This document shows, piece by piece, positions 47,499-55,643 of a stretch of DNA of 64,000 nt. Origin of the DNA: Armatimonadota bacterium. Its GTDB lineage: Bacteria > Armatimonadota > HRBIN16. Location: assembly GCA_026003175.1 (NCBI GenBank), contig BPGT01000005.1, positions 130,810 through 194,809 of the forward strand, written 5' to 3'. Numbering within the stretch: position 1 is the stretch's first letter; each line of letters begins with the position of its first letter. The notes beneath the pieces are model-generated. The model made no database searches. It had not been told where the DNA came from and saw only the letters and a list, made by a program, of their open reading frames with translations. Made by a program: the position numbers and the translations under genes.

Positions 47499-47918
47499 AT
47501 GAGCAGGCGTATGGCAAGGTTAGTAGCCTTCTGGTTTATTCTGGCAGTGTTCGCGACGTGGGTAGCTGCCACCAACGCGCGAGAAACAACTACGCCAACA
47601 TCCGTCGGTATAACACCGCAGCAGGTGTATGGTGATGCGTGCCCTAACACCTGTCCACCATTAGATGAGTGTTCAGAATGGTGGTACGAGGGCCGCTACT
47701 CTTATGACTGCTGCAGGTGGGACTGGGGGTGCTGGCTGAATCCCCGTGAGCCCAATTACCAATTGAAGCTTTGCACAAGAGGACACTTCACTTGCCGATG
47801 GTATGATTATCCCGGTGGCGGTTATATCCTGATCCGCTGTTGCGATGAGGGCGCGAGCTGCCAAGAAGTGAACGGATGGCCATGCTGTCACCCGCTGAAT
47901 AACGTGATCTGTCCGTGA
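47499..47918 (+). CDS. Secreted 14-cysteine protein, copy 1
   Basis: The 139-residue product has a signal peptide (MARLVAFWFILAVFATWVAATNA). The mature part has 14 cysteines: CPNTC, DEC, DCC, GCW, LC, TC, RCC, SC, PCC, ICP. The same order is kept in copy 2 at 48674. Seven disulfides are possible. NP and EP after GCW are also conserved. No family is recognised; the density of Cys pairs is faintly like the light chain of methylamine dehydrogenase. It is exported along with a pseudopilin encoded 25 bases upstream. AGGAGG-like GGGGAGG lies before the ATG. Confidence 0.7.
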   Translation: MSRRMARLVAFWFILAVFATWVAATNARETTTPTSVGITPQQVYGDACPNTCPPLDECSEWWYEGRYSYDCCRWDWGCWLNPREPNYQLKLCTRGHFTCRWYDYPGGGYILIRCCDEGASCQEVNGWPCCHPLNNVICP

Positions 47919-47930
47919 TGCGATGTTTGG

Positions 47931-47954
47931 GGCGGGCGGCGTTTGCCGCCCGCC
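47931..47954 (+). terminator. Hairpin after the first pilin/Cys-rich pair
   Basis: GGCGGGCGGC, loop GTTT and GCCGCCCGCC form a 10-bp GC stem, 12 bases after the stop codon. The same hairpin, slightly changed, follows the second pair at 49139. No T-run follows, so it may stabilise the mRNA end rather than end transcription. Confidence 0.6.
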
Positions 47955-48023
47955 GGTTATAGGAGGGGAAATGCAATGGATATGAGGTAAGTTCCGCGTG
48001 GGGAGGATGCGGAGGTGGTTCAG

Positions 48024-48602
48024 ATGAGACTGGTTCGCGCGTTCACTCTGGTGGAGATGCTGGTGGTGCTGGCGATCATCGCCGCGCTGGTGGCGTTGAT
48101 ACTGGGAGTGGTGCAGTTAGGGCGTCGGTATGCCTATCGGGGCACATGCATGAGCAACATGAGGCAGCTGGTGGCGGCGGTAAAGATGTACTACGACGGT
48201 CACGATGTACCTCCCATGTATACCGGTTATCGTACCCCCATTACCGGTCGCCAGCTGGTACAGATGTGGGATAGGGTCCAACCCGGTGTGGCGAAACTCC
48301 TGCTTTGTCCCTCCGATCCATATCACGGAGTCATGTACCGCTGGTGTCCTGAGGTCAAGCCGCGTGAGCCAACTGTACCGGTGAGCTCATATCAGCTGGA
48401 TTATCTGCACGAATGGATTCAGTGCGAAGGTAGATGGTCGCCTCAGTCGGAATCGGAGCGTATGTGGTTCAATTGCTTCTGGCATTCGGGATGCACATTT
48501 CCGCGAAGTAAGGTGACGGCATTTGCTGACGGTCACGTCAAAGTGATATCTAGTGGGGAGTATAACCGCTACATAGAACTGCTCGACAAAGCATGCCCAT
48601 GA
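48024..48602 (+). CDS. Type II pseudopilin / prepilin, copy 2
   Basis: The 192 residues start MRLVRAFTLVEMLVVLAIIAALVALILGVVQ with the same class III signal as copy 1. The first about 85 bases (from the ribosome site) are nearly identical at DNA level to copy 1, while the globular domains differ strongly (YYDGHDVPPMYTGYRTP, WHSGCTFPRSKVTAFADGHVKV). This points to tandem duplication followed by fast change outside the export signal, or recombination through the signal region. Confidence 0.88.
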   Translation: MRLVRAFTLVEMLVVLAIIAALVALILGVVQLGRRYAYRGTCMSNMRQLVAAVKMYYDGHDVPPMYTGYRTPITGRQLVQMWDRVQPGVAKLLLCPSDPYHGVMYRWCPEVKPREPTVPVSSYQLDYLHEWIQCEGRWSPQSESERMWFNCFWHSGCTFPRSKVTAFADGHVKVISSGEYNRYIELLDKACP

Positions 48603-48673
48603 GGAGGCTACCGAGACAGGCAGAGTTTTGCCCCTGTCTGATACTCCTCATTTTGAGAGAAGGAGGGATTGCG

Positions 48674-49127
48674 ATGAGAAAGAACCGTGTGCATTTGGGC
48701 TGGCTGTTTACAGTATGGCTAGTGCTAGCCACCCTTGCCGTTCTGGCAGTGGGTGAGGTGGCTCGGTCGTCCCCCACTAGCGCATCCTCACAGCCCCTCG
48801 TGTATCGCTACGACGGATGCCCGGACACGTGCCTGAGTTCAGCTCCATGTCCTCCTCCCGGATGGCGTATCCATCGAGAAGGGGCGCTGTACTATTGCTG
48901 TGTACCGGACCTGGGCTGTTGGGCTAACCCTCAGGAGCCGGATTTTCAAAAAGCGCCTTGCAAACGGGATGTCTACATTTGCCGCGGGGGGTGAACCGGC
49001 GGGGGTTCGACAGCGCGCCGAGCCGCAGTCTATACCTACCAGGTACTGTTGCTCCCAGTACTATCAGTGCGGAGAAGAAGATGGGCAACCCTGCTGTGAG
49101 CCGAGAAACGACGTAGCGTGCCCATGA
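48674..49127 (+). CDS. Secreted 14-cysteine protein, copy 2, split by a +1 frameshift
   Basis: From ATG 48674 (AAGGAGG upstream) a signal peptide (LGWLFTVWLVLATLAVLAVG) leads to CPDTC, PC, YCC, GCW, PC, ICRGG, then a stop. In the next frame EPAGVRQRAEPQS continues to RYCC, QC, PCC and ACP. Removing one G from the six-base run at 48986-48991 restores one protein of about 150 residues with 14 cysteines in the same order as copy 1. This makes the reading-frame break look recent or artificial. Confidence 0.7.
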
Positions 49128-49138
49128 AGCCCAGTGTT

Positions 49139-49162
49139 GGCGGGCGGCGTTTGCCGCCTGCT
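49139..49162 (+). terminator. Hairpin after the second pilin/Cys-rich pair
   Basis: GGCGGGCGGC, loop GTTT and GCCGCCTGC fold as at 47931, with one wobble pair. It sits between the Cys-rich gene and the sigma factor gene. Confidence 0.55.
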
Positions 49163-49188
49163 GTTTACAGGAAGGGGAGAAAAGCAGG

Positions 49189-49722
49189 ATGGACATCGCG
49201 ATGCTGAACGAAGTGGTACAAAAAGCCCTCCGCAAAGCGTATCGCTGGCAAACCCCAGGCAACTGGAGCACTGCTGAGTGGCGGGAGGAGCTGGTGGGCG
49301 TTGCCTACCTTGCTTGTCTGGAGGCAGAGGGTGAGTACGACCCTGCGCAGGGACCGTCGCTGCAGCATTACCTGCTGCAACGCACGCTGTCTGCTCTGCT
49401 CAGCCATTATCGCAGAGAGTGGAGGTTTGCCTCACGGTGTACCTGCCTCGACGCTGTTGGTCCTAACGACAAACTAAACACCGCCCCGCCGGACCCGCCC
49501 GACCCTGAATCAGCTGCCTTTGTCAACCGGGTGTGCCTTTCGGTAGATGTTCGCCGTGCCCTGTCCAGTCTCACTGCCCGCGAGCGACAGGTGCTGATGA
49601 TGGTCTTCTGGGATGGCATGAGTGAACGCGATATTGCTGCAAGGACAGGCGTCGCGCTATCCACTGTGTGCGTGTATAAAGATCGCGCCCTGCGCAAGCT
49701 ACGCAGGGCGATTGGATATTAA
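49189..49722 (+). CDS. Small sigma-70 family (ECF-like) RNA polymerase sigma factor
   Basis: The 177 residues have a region-2-like helical half (WREELVGVAYLACLEAEGEYDPAQGPSLQHYLLQRTLSALLSHYRRE) and a clear region 4: ALSSLTARERQVLMMVFWDGMSERDIAARTGVALSTVCVYKDRALRKLRRAIG. No anti-sigma factor is adjacent. It is the last gene of the pilin/Cys-rich module and its likely regulator. Region 2 is weak, so a sigma-like regulator without polymerase binding is possible. Confidence 0.75.
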   Translation: MDIAMLNEVVQKALRKAYRWQTPGNWSTAEWREELVGVAYLACLEAEGEYDPAQGPSLQHYLLQRTLSALLSHYRREWRFASRCTCLDAVGPNDKLNTAPPDPPDPESAAFVNRVCLSVDVRRALSSLTARERQVLMMVFWDGMSERDIAARTGVALSTVCVYKDRALRKLRRAIGY

Positions 49723-49874
49723 GCGTCTACTTTTTGCCTTCCTGCTTGTGTGAATTCCCTCAAACTACCGCTTTCTCAGTTGTTCATCCTGGGATAGCAC
49801 AGGAGCGTCGCTGGCGGCAGGATTCCCTTCCCTCGTCACGGAAGCATTTATCAAAACGAGCAGGAGGGATCACC

Positions 49875-50903
49875 TTGCGAAAGGCTTTGTGGCTCACACT
49901 GATACTGGCGGGCGCGATGCACCTGCTGGTCGCCTGCGGAAAGAAGCAAGCACCCTCAGGAGGCACCACCGCTACGAGCACCCGAACCAAACTGGTGGTG
50001 GCGGTGATGCCCAAGCTGAAAGGCATTGACTACTTCAACGCCGTAGAGCGAGGTGCCAGAGAAGCGGCGCAGGAATTGGGTAATATTGACCTCACCTACG
50101 ATGGTCCCACCGAGGGCAAGGTAGACCAGCAGATTCCTTTCATCGAAAGCTGGACGCTGCAGAAAGTAGACGTGATCGCGGTAGCGTGCAACGACCCCGA
50201 CGCCATCTCCCCTGCCCTGAAGCGTGCGCGGGACAAGGGCGTGCACGTGATCACTTATGACGCTGACGCCAACGCCGAAAAGTCGGGGCGGGAGTTTTTT
50301 GTCAATCAGGCGACCTTTGAGGACATCGGGCGTGCGCTGGTAGACGAAATGGCTTCGCAGGCAGGTGAAGATGCGAAAGTGGCTATTGTCAGCTCCTCCC
50401 CCACCGCGCCCAACCAGAACGCCTGGATTGCTGTCATGAAGCGCTACATGGCGGAAAAGTACCCGAAGATGCAGATTGTCACTATCCAGTACCCTGAGGA
50501 GGACCAGGGACGCGCCTTCAGTATGACGCAGGATATCCTGAAGACCTACTCCGACGTGAAGGGCGTGTTCGGGCTGTCATCGGTAGCGTTTCCCGGAGCT
50601 GCCGATGCGGTGCGTCAGGCAGGCAAGAGCGGCAAGGTAGCCGTCGTCGGGCTGTCCACCCCCAAGAGCATGAAAGAGTTCGTCAAGGACGGCACCGTGA
50701 AGACGGTCATCCTGTGGAATCCGGTGGACCTGGGCTACCTGACCGTATACGTGGCAAAAGCGGTTGCAGAAGGCACGCTGAAGCCGGGGGCTACCGAATT
50801 CGAAGCAGGAAGGCTGGGCAAAGTCAAAGTGGAGGGCGACCAGGTACTGCTGGGACCTCCCATGAAGTTCACCGCAGAGAACATTGACCAGTATGACTTC
50901 TGA
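49875..50903 (+). CDS. Sugar-type ABC transporter substrate-binding lipoprotein
   Basis: The 342 residues from TTG 49875 (GGAGG 8 bases upstream) start with a lipoprotein signal, lipobox LVAC. The mature part is a type I periplasmic binding protein of the RbsB/RhaS/LsrB group: VVAVMPKLKGIDYFNAVERGAREAAQEL, VDVIAVACNDPDAISPALKRARDKGVHVITYDADA, NAWIAVMKRYM, LWNPVDLGYLTVYVAKAVAEG. It would capture a sugar outside the membrane for the two permeases downstream, whose first gene it overlaps by 11 bases. RhaS- or LsrB-like ligands (rhamnose, AI-2) are possible. Confidence 0.9.
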   Translation: MRKALWLTLILAGAMHLLVACGKKQAPSGGTTATSTRTKLVVAVMPKLKGIDYFNAVERGAREAAQELGNIDLTYDGPTEGKVDQQIPFIESWTLQKVDVIAVACNDPDAISPALKRARDKGVHVITYDADANAEKSGREFFVNQATFEDIGRALVDEMASQAGEDAKVAIVSSSPTAPNQNAWIAVMKRYMAEKYPKMQIVTIQYPEEDQGRAFSMTQDILKTYSDVKGVFGLSSVAFPGAADAVRQAGKSGKVAVVGLSTPKSMKEFVKDGTVKTVILWNPVDLGYLTVYVAKAVAEGTLKPGATEFEAGRLGKVKVEGDQVLLGPPMKFTAENIDQYDF

Positions 50904-51861
50904 GCGTATCTCCCCCACTCGTTTCGCCCTGTGGCGTCAGTACGGGCGCGAGATGAGCGTGGGGGTATTTCTGGTGTTGCTACTGGGCTATTTTGGCACC
51001 ACCCCGGGCTTCTTGCGGGCAGACAATCTGCGCGACATTCTCATTAACGCTGCGCCGCTGGTGATTGCCTCCTGTGGGATGAGCATGGTCATCATCGCGG
51101 GCATGATAGACATCTCCGCGGGCTCTGCGCTGGCGGTGTGTGCGGTGCTCGCGGGGCTCACCGCCAAATTGGGAGCTCCTCTGGTGCTTGTCATTCTTCT
51201 GCCCATGCTGGCGGGTGCAGCTATCGGTGCGGTAAACGGGTGGCTGGTGGCTTTCGTGCGCATCCCGGCGATTATCGTCACGCTAGGCATGATGAGCGTG
51301 TTGCGCGGTGGCATTATCTGGTGGACGCGCGGCGAGTGGATTGGCAACCTGCCCCCATCCTTCTCCGCCATCGGGCGCGGCGAGGTTGTCGGTATCCCCG
51401 CGCCGGTGCTGATTGCGATGGGCATTGTGGCGACAGCCGCTCTTTTGCTGGCTCGCACCCCCTTGGGACGCCACATCTACGCGGTGGGCGGCAATCCCCT
51501 TGCTGCCGCCCGCATGGGCATCCCCGTGCGGCGTGTGTTGTGGCTGGTGTTCGTGATGCACGGCGCACTGCTGGGGCTATCTGCGCTGGTGTACGCCTCA
51601 CGCTTCAGCGTCATCCAGAGCAACGCGGGTGCAGGCTTCGAACTGCTCGCCATCAGCGCGGTGGTGGTTGGCGGTGTGAACATCTTCGGCGGACAGGGCA
51701 CAGTGTGGGGCAGCGCGATTGGCGGACTGTTGCTTCAGGTCATCAGCACCGGACTGATTTTCCGCCGCGTCTCCGAATACTGGGCACCCAGCGTGCAGGG
51801 CGCGCTGGTGCTGCTGGCAGTGGTGGCAGATGCTCTGCGCACGCGGAGGGCAAGGCGGTGA
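50893..51861 (+). CDS. Ribose/rhamnose-type ABC transporter permease, first subunit
   Basis: The 322 residues have 8-10 membrane segments, with the family motifs ASCGMSMVIIAGMIDISAGS, VGAVNGWLVAFVRIPAIIVTLGMMSVLRG, GRHIYAVGGNPLAAARMGIPV and VVGGVNIFGGQGTVWGSAIGGLLL of the BPD_transp_2 family. The ATG at 50893 overlaps the binding protein gene. It forms a heterodimeric channel with the following permease. Confidence 0.92.
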   Translation: MTSERISPTRFALWRQYGREMSVGVFLVLLLGYFGTTPGFLRADNLRDILINAAPLVIASCGMSMVIIAGMIDISAGSALAVCAVLAGLTAKLGAPLVLVILLPMLAGAAIGAVNGWLVAFVRIPAIIVTLGMMSVLRGGIIWWTRGEWIGNLPPSFSAIGRGEVVGIPAPVLIAMGIVATAALLLARTPLGRHIYAVGGNPLAAARMGIPVRRVLWLVFVMHGALLGLSALVYASRFSVIQSNAGAGFELLAISAVVVGGVNIFGGQGTVWGSAIGGLLLQVISTGLIFRRVSEYWAPSVQGALVLLAVVADALRTRRARR

Positions 51862-52799
51862 AACAACTCATCGCCCGGCGAGAAACGGTGCTGTTTCTGT
51901 TGCTCCTCGTGGAGATGGCGGCGATGCAGTCGCTGTCTCCCCTCTTCCTCACGCCCGACAACCTCCTTGAGGTCGTACGCCAGTCCGCCGAGATTGGGTT
52001 GATTGCGCTTGCCATGACGCTGGTTATCATCACCGCAGGAATAGACCTTTCGGTCGGCTCCATCGTGGGCTTAAGCATCATAACGATGGGCATGTTGTGG
52101 GAAGACGCGCGTTTGTCGCTATGGCTGGCGGTTCCGCTGGCGCTGGTGGCGGGTGCACTGCTTGGTGGCTTCAATGGCGCGCTCATCACCGCTGTGGGCA
52201 TTCCCCCGCTCATCGTCACGCTGGCGACGATGGCAGGCTTTCGTGGCATCGCGTTGGGTATGAGTCAGGCGCGCTCCATCCGCAACTTCCCTGAGGGTTT
52301 CCTCTGGCTCGGGCAGGGTTATGCGGCAGACATCCCTGTACAGGTGTGGGTGCTGGCTGTGGCTGCCCTGCTCTTCCATCTGGCTTTGACGCGCACCGCG
52401 TGGGGGCGGTCGGTATTCAGCATCGGCGCGAACGAGGCAGCAGCGAGGCTCTCCGGCGTGCCCGTGAATCGCGTGAAGATGCAGGTGTATATGCTATCGG
52501 GGTTCATGAGCGCGCTGGCAGCGGTTATCTATGCGGCGCATGCTTCCGTCGCCAAACCCGATGCGGGAATGGGGTTCGAACTCACTGCCATCACCGCCGT
52601 CGTGCTAGGCGGCACGGCTGTCTCGGGTGGTGAGGGCGGCGTGTTGGGGACGTTGATTGCGCTGTTGATGGTGGGCTTCCTGCGAAGCGGGTTGACTCTG
52701 GCGCGCGTGCCTTCTGAAGCACAGGATATGATGGTCGGCTCGTTGCTTATCCTCGTGGTGGCGATTGACCGCTGGAGCCGTCGCGCGGGGAGAGAGTAA
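51858..52799 (+). CDS. Ribose/rhamnose-type ABC transporter permease, second subunit
   Basis: The 313 residues start at GTG 51858, overlapping the first permease's stop (GTGA). Motifs are LIALAMTLVIITAGIDLSVGSIVGLS, GGFNGALITAVGIPPLIVTLATMAGFRG, GRSVFSIGANEAAARLSGVPV and VLGGTAVSGGEGGVLGTLIALLMVG. No ATPase gene follows: the operon ends and repeated DNA begins 120 bases further on. A longer reading frame running backwards through the first permease is a shadow. Confidence 0.92.
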   Translation: MKQLIARRETVLFLLLLVEMAAMQSLSPLFLTPDNLLEVVRQSAEIGLIALAMTLVIITAGIDLSVGSIVGLSIITMGMLWEDARLSLWLAVPLALVAGALLGGFNGALITAVGIPPLIVTLATMAGFRGIALGMSQARSIRNFPEGFLWLGQGYAADIPVQVWVLAVAALLFHLALTRTAWGRSVFSIGANEAAARLSGVPVNRVKMQVYMLSGFMSALAAVIYAAHASVAKPDAGMGFELTAITAVVLGGTAVSGGEGGVLGTLIALLMVGFLRSGLTLARVPSEAQDMMVGSLLILVVAIDRWSRRAGRE

Positions 52800-52911
52800 G
52801 GGGGCTGTAAAGTGTCATGTCGAGCCACGAAGCGCAGTGATAGTAGACGAGTAGAACAGGAAGGTGTTGTGCGTTCACGGATTGACGCATAGCCGTTCTT
52901 TGAACACCCTC
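52800..52911. other. Intergenic stretch ending in a lone IS/MITE terminal repeat
   Basis: No gene is seen. The last bases, gttctttgaacaccctc (to 52911), match the right end of the IS at 54285-54299 (gattttttgaacaccctc), and are followed by the same 9 bases ccaccccct. No left end is visible, so this is a relic of an older copy or a deleted element. Confidence 0.55.
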
Positions 52912-52920
52912 CCACCCCCT

Positions 52921-53106
52921 GAGGGTGTTCGAGAATTGTTGAGAAGTTGGTTGTAGCGCAAGGAGAGAGGCGTTCTTGCTATCCCTGCCTTACCTCACCC
53001 CCGTCCCCTCTCCTACGAGGAGAGGGGCGTTCCCCCTTCCCTTGCAGGGAAGGGGGCAAGGGGGTTAGGTTATCTACCCATTCAACCAGCAATTTCGAAC
53101 ACCCTC
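52921..53106. mobile_element. 186-bp MITE, first copy of the cluster
   Basis: Same ends and interior as the copy at 34004; one difference is seen (tatctaccca in place of tatctatcca). It is preceded by ccaccccct (52912-52920) and followed by gttccatct (53107-53115). It has no coding capacity. Confidence 0.88.
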
Positions 53107-53115
53107 GTTCCATCT

Positions 53116-53301
53116 GAGGGTGTTCGAGAATTGTTGAGAAGTTGGTTGTAGCGCAAGGAGAGAGGCGTTCTTGCTATCCCTGCCTTACCTCACCCCCGTC
53201 CCCTCTCCTACGAGGAGAGGGGCGTTCCCCCTTCCCTTGCAGGGAAGGGGGCAAGGGGGTTAGGTTATCTATCCATTCAACCAGCAATTTCGAACACCCT
53301 C
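53116..53301. mobile_element. 186-bp MITE, second copy of the cluster
   Basis: It appears identical to the copy at 34004. Nine bases (gttccatct) separate it from the first MITE and nine (ccaccccct) from the IS. The pair of MITEs plus spacer is flanked by ccaccccct on both sides, as if it had moved as one composite unit. Confidence 0.88.
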
Positions 53302-54256
53302 CCACCCCCTGAGGGTGTTCGAAAAATCGCATAGACCCCACACCCACCACCAACACACAAAACAACCGCTACCAGCCACCTGCACCACACCCACCATGTT
53401 CCACAACACAAACATGCCCCACACCCACACCCGTGCAACCACCCACGAACGCGCTCGCCACACACTCCCATAAGCTCCCTTCACACTACCAAACACCTGC
53501 TCTATCCGATAACGCTCCCGCAACGCCCAACCATATGTCTGCGCACGTGCACGCGCACGCAACCGCGCATCCGCACGCACCTGCTGCCACACGCCATCCC
53601 GAACCACTGCCACAGGCAACCAACCCGCACGCTCCAACGCAACCAATAACTGCGCCCGATAACCATACAACCCGTCCCCAACTAATAAAGTGCCACACGA
53701 CAAACCACCAAGCCCATGACGCTCCACCCACTCCCACAACAGACGCCCCTCATCCGCATATGCCCCCCCACACGATAACCCCATCACCCACACCCGACCC
53801 CCCTGCCAACACCCCAACGCCACCACCTTCACATGCGACCGCTGCTGACGTACCTGTGCCCCACGCAAATACTGCGCCAAAAACGGTGAGGCATACCCCA
53901 CGCCCGTGCCATCCACAAACACACACGGCGTTTCACGGGTCGGTGTCTCTGACGCGATGCCCTGCTGGGCAAGCCAAGTGAGCAGTTGGTGCAGGCGTTC
54001 GTCTGCAAGATGCTGCAACAGGCAGGGGTTGGTCGGGCAGCAGTTCTGGGGCGAGGGCGAACAGTAGGCGTCGGTAGGAGGCGTTTTCGCGCACTCCCAG
54101 CAAGAGGAGGGTGAGGATGAGCGCTTCGGGGTATTTGTAGGGTCGCCCGCGGCGTGGGGGCAGAGGATGGATTTGGCAGAAGCGTTGGACGATGGTGAAG
54201 ATGACCTTCACCGACAGGGTAGTGAGTCTGCTTTGTGGTAGGTATCGTCGTTTCAT
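53269..54256 (-). CDS. DDE transposase of the IS4/IS5-like group, split by a +1 frameshift
   Basis: The N-terminal frame (from 54256) has RRGRPYKYPEALILTLLLLGVRENASYRRLLFAL, a DUF4096-like DNA-binding part. The second frame carries the catalytic core: Asp in VFVDGTGVGY, Asp in LLVGDGLYGYRAQ and Glu in ERYRIEQVFGSVKGAYGS, with the E-6-K spacing. One base less in the run of four at 54025-54028 joins them (LLPDQPCLLQHLADERL), total about 328 residues. The frame has no stop inside the IS and ends in the neighbouring MITE at 53269. It could be programmed shifting, decay or a miscall. Confidence 0.75.
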
Positions 54257-54299
54257 GGAATCGATATACCCGATACTAACCGATTTTTTGAACACCCTC
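53311..54299 (-). mobile_element. Insertion sequence, 989 bp, 19-bp inverted repeats, 9-bp target duplication
   Basis: The left end is GAGGGTGTTCGAAAAATCG and the inverted right end GAGGGTGTTCAAAAAATCG, matching at 18 of 19 positions. Direct repeats ccaccccct flank it at 53302-53310 and 54300-54308. It holds one transposase gene on the minus strand. The first 12 terminal bases are shared with the three MITEs. The 9-bp duplication and the DDE protein fit the IS4/IS5-like supergroup; a precise family cannot be given. Confidence 0.88.
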
Positions 54300-54366
54300 C
54301 CACCCCCTTGACTTCCTCAGCAAATCCTGTTAGCATTTTGTGTAACGGAACAACGGAGGATGCCTA

Positions 54367-55374
54367 TTGACACCCATCAACAAAACAGCGCATCAGCTCT
54401 ACACGCTTTTTTCTCGGGCTTTGGCCAGCGAAAATAAAGAACGATATCACGAGGGACTGTGGTGCTCGTACGGGCATGTTGCTACCCTTTCGGGTGCGCG
54501 CAGGCGTGTACAGTTCGTATATGACCTGTGTCGCCTCGCCCAATTCGACCCACAGGATAAAGTTATCCTCGACGCCGGTTGTGGGTATGGAGTCATCGCC
54601 ATTATCCTAATGCTCATGGGAGCCCGCAAGGTGTGGGGGCTGGATATTTCGGAGGAAAGGTTGACAACCTTCCGGCGAATGATTCAGGACCATCGCCTTG
54701 CTGAGCGACTAGATGCCCAGCTGCGCGGAGTAGAGGATACCGGTCTGGAGGATAGATCTGTGGACGCAGTGGTATCCAATGAAGCTATCTCGCACTACTA
54801 TGATGTGGAAGCCTTCTTGCGCGAGGCGGCGCGTGTGCTCAAACCGGGCGGTGTGTTGTTGATAGCAGACGGCAACAATGCAGCCAACCCCCTTCGTCGG
54901 CGCGACACCGAAGAGATATGGAACCGTTTTGAAAACGGACCTGCGGGCGAGGTGCATGGACACAAGTTAGAGACCCCATACGGGGAGATGCGTCGGCAAA
55001 TCATTCGTTCCGCTGCCCCCGATCTGCCGGCGCAGACCGTAGACCAGCCGGCGCAAGAGACTGCTTACATGAAGCAGGAACAGATAGTGCACGCGGTAAA
55101 CGAGTATCTGACCACCGGAAAGCTGCCCGGCTCGCGCTTTGACAGGAGACGTTGTCCGGTGAACCCGGTGTCGGGCGCTTACATGGAGCGGATGTTCCAC
55201 CCTGCGCAGCTTGCGCGGGAGATAGAACAATACGGGTTCCGGGCAAAGTACTATGCGGCTTTAGGCGGAGCGATACCCACCTGGCTTAGCGTGCCCAGTC
55301 GCCTTTTCACCGCGCTGACACCGCTGACCTTGCCGATTGCTCGCGCTTTTCGGATTGTGGCGGTGCGCAGGTGA
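54367..55374 (+). CDS. Class I SAM-dependent methyltransferase
   Basis: The 335 residues have the Rossmann motifs VILDAGCGYGVIAIILMLMGARKVWGLDISEERL, the acidic VEDTGLEDRSVDAVVSNEAISHYYDVEAFLREAARVLKPGGVLLIADG, the methyltransferase type 11 pattern. Residues 180-300 are an extra helical part. The start is TTG 54367, 6 bases after CGGAGGA. The substrate is unknown. It is the last gene before the tRNA-borne island, on the conserved chromosome side. Confidence 0.82.
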   Translation: MTPINKTAHQLYTLFSRALASENKERYHEGLWCSYGHVATLSGARRRVQFVYDLCRLAQFDPQDKVILDAGCGYGVIAIILMLMGARKVWGLDISEERLTTFRRMIQDHRLAERLDAQLRGVEDTGLEDRSVDAVVSNEAISHYYDVEAFLREAARVLKPGGVLLIADGNNAANPLRRRDTEEIWNRFENGPAGEVHGHKLETPYGEMRRQIIRSAAPDLPAQTVDQPAQETAYMKQEQIVHAVNEYLTTGKLPGSRFDRRRCPVNPVSGAYMERMFHPAQLAREIEQYGFRAKYYAALGGAIPTWLSVPSRLFTALTPLTLPIARAFRIVAVRR

Positions 55375-55598
55375 CACGCGAATGTTAATGTTTAAGTAGG
55401 TACGTGTGGAAGATTGCAAGCGCGGACTGTGAACGCAGTTACAGTCTAGTCACCGAAAAACCTTTTACCGCCCGGCAGCCAATCTACCATTCCCGTCATA
55501 GCTCGGTGGTCGAGTGGAGCCACCTTCCGCACACCGCCTGTTCAGAGGGTTCACCTGATTATGTTTCTGATAAGCATGCAGATTGACAGTAACTAGAG
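55375..55598. other. Intergenic region left of the island
   Basis: About 220 bases without gene, RNA or clear repeat. It is the chromosomal flank that would have followed the tRNA-Thr 3' end before integration. Confidence 0.4.
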
Positions 55599-55643
55599 TG
55601 GAGCCGACGGGCGGATTCGAACCGCCGACCTACGCATTACGAG
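55599..55643 (-). other. Left attachment site: displaced 3' end of tRNA-Thr
   Basis: Read on the minus strand it covers the anticodon CGT, the T-arm GGCGGTTCGAATCCGCC, the acceptor 3' strand and CCA. Directly upstream the anticodon stem is lost (gagattgacc instead of gagtg), so it cannot make a tRNA. It is the copy cut off by integration. Confidence 0.92.

Noticed and set aside
47499-49127. Methylamine dehydrogenase light chain annotation for the Cys-rich proteins
   Set aside because: The resemblance is limited to cysteine density and a thioredoxin-like neighbour; the heavy chain and cofactor-maturation genes are absent.
51138-51857. Long reading frame running from the first permease into the second
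   Set aside because: It is a frame-shifted shadow of the first permease with no protein character before 51858, where a proper GTG start overlaps the upstream stop.
53433-53981. Pro/Thr/His-rich plus-strand frame over the IS
   Set aside because: It is the complement of the transposase core with DDE motifs; its low-complexity composition is a by-product.
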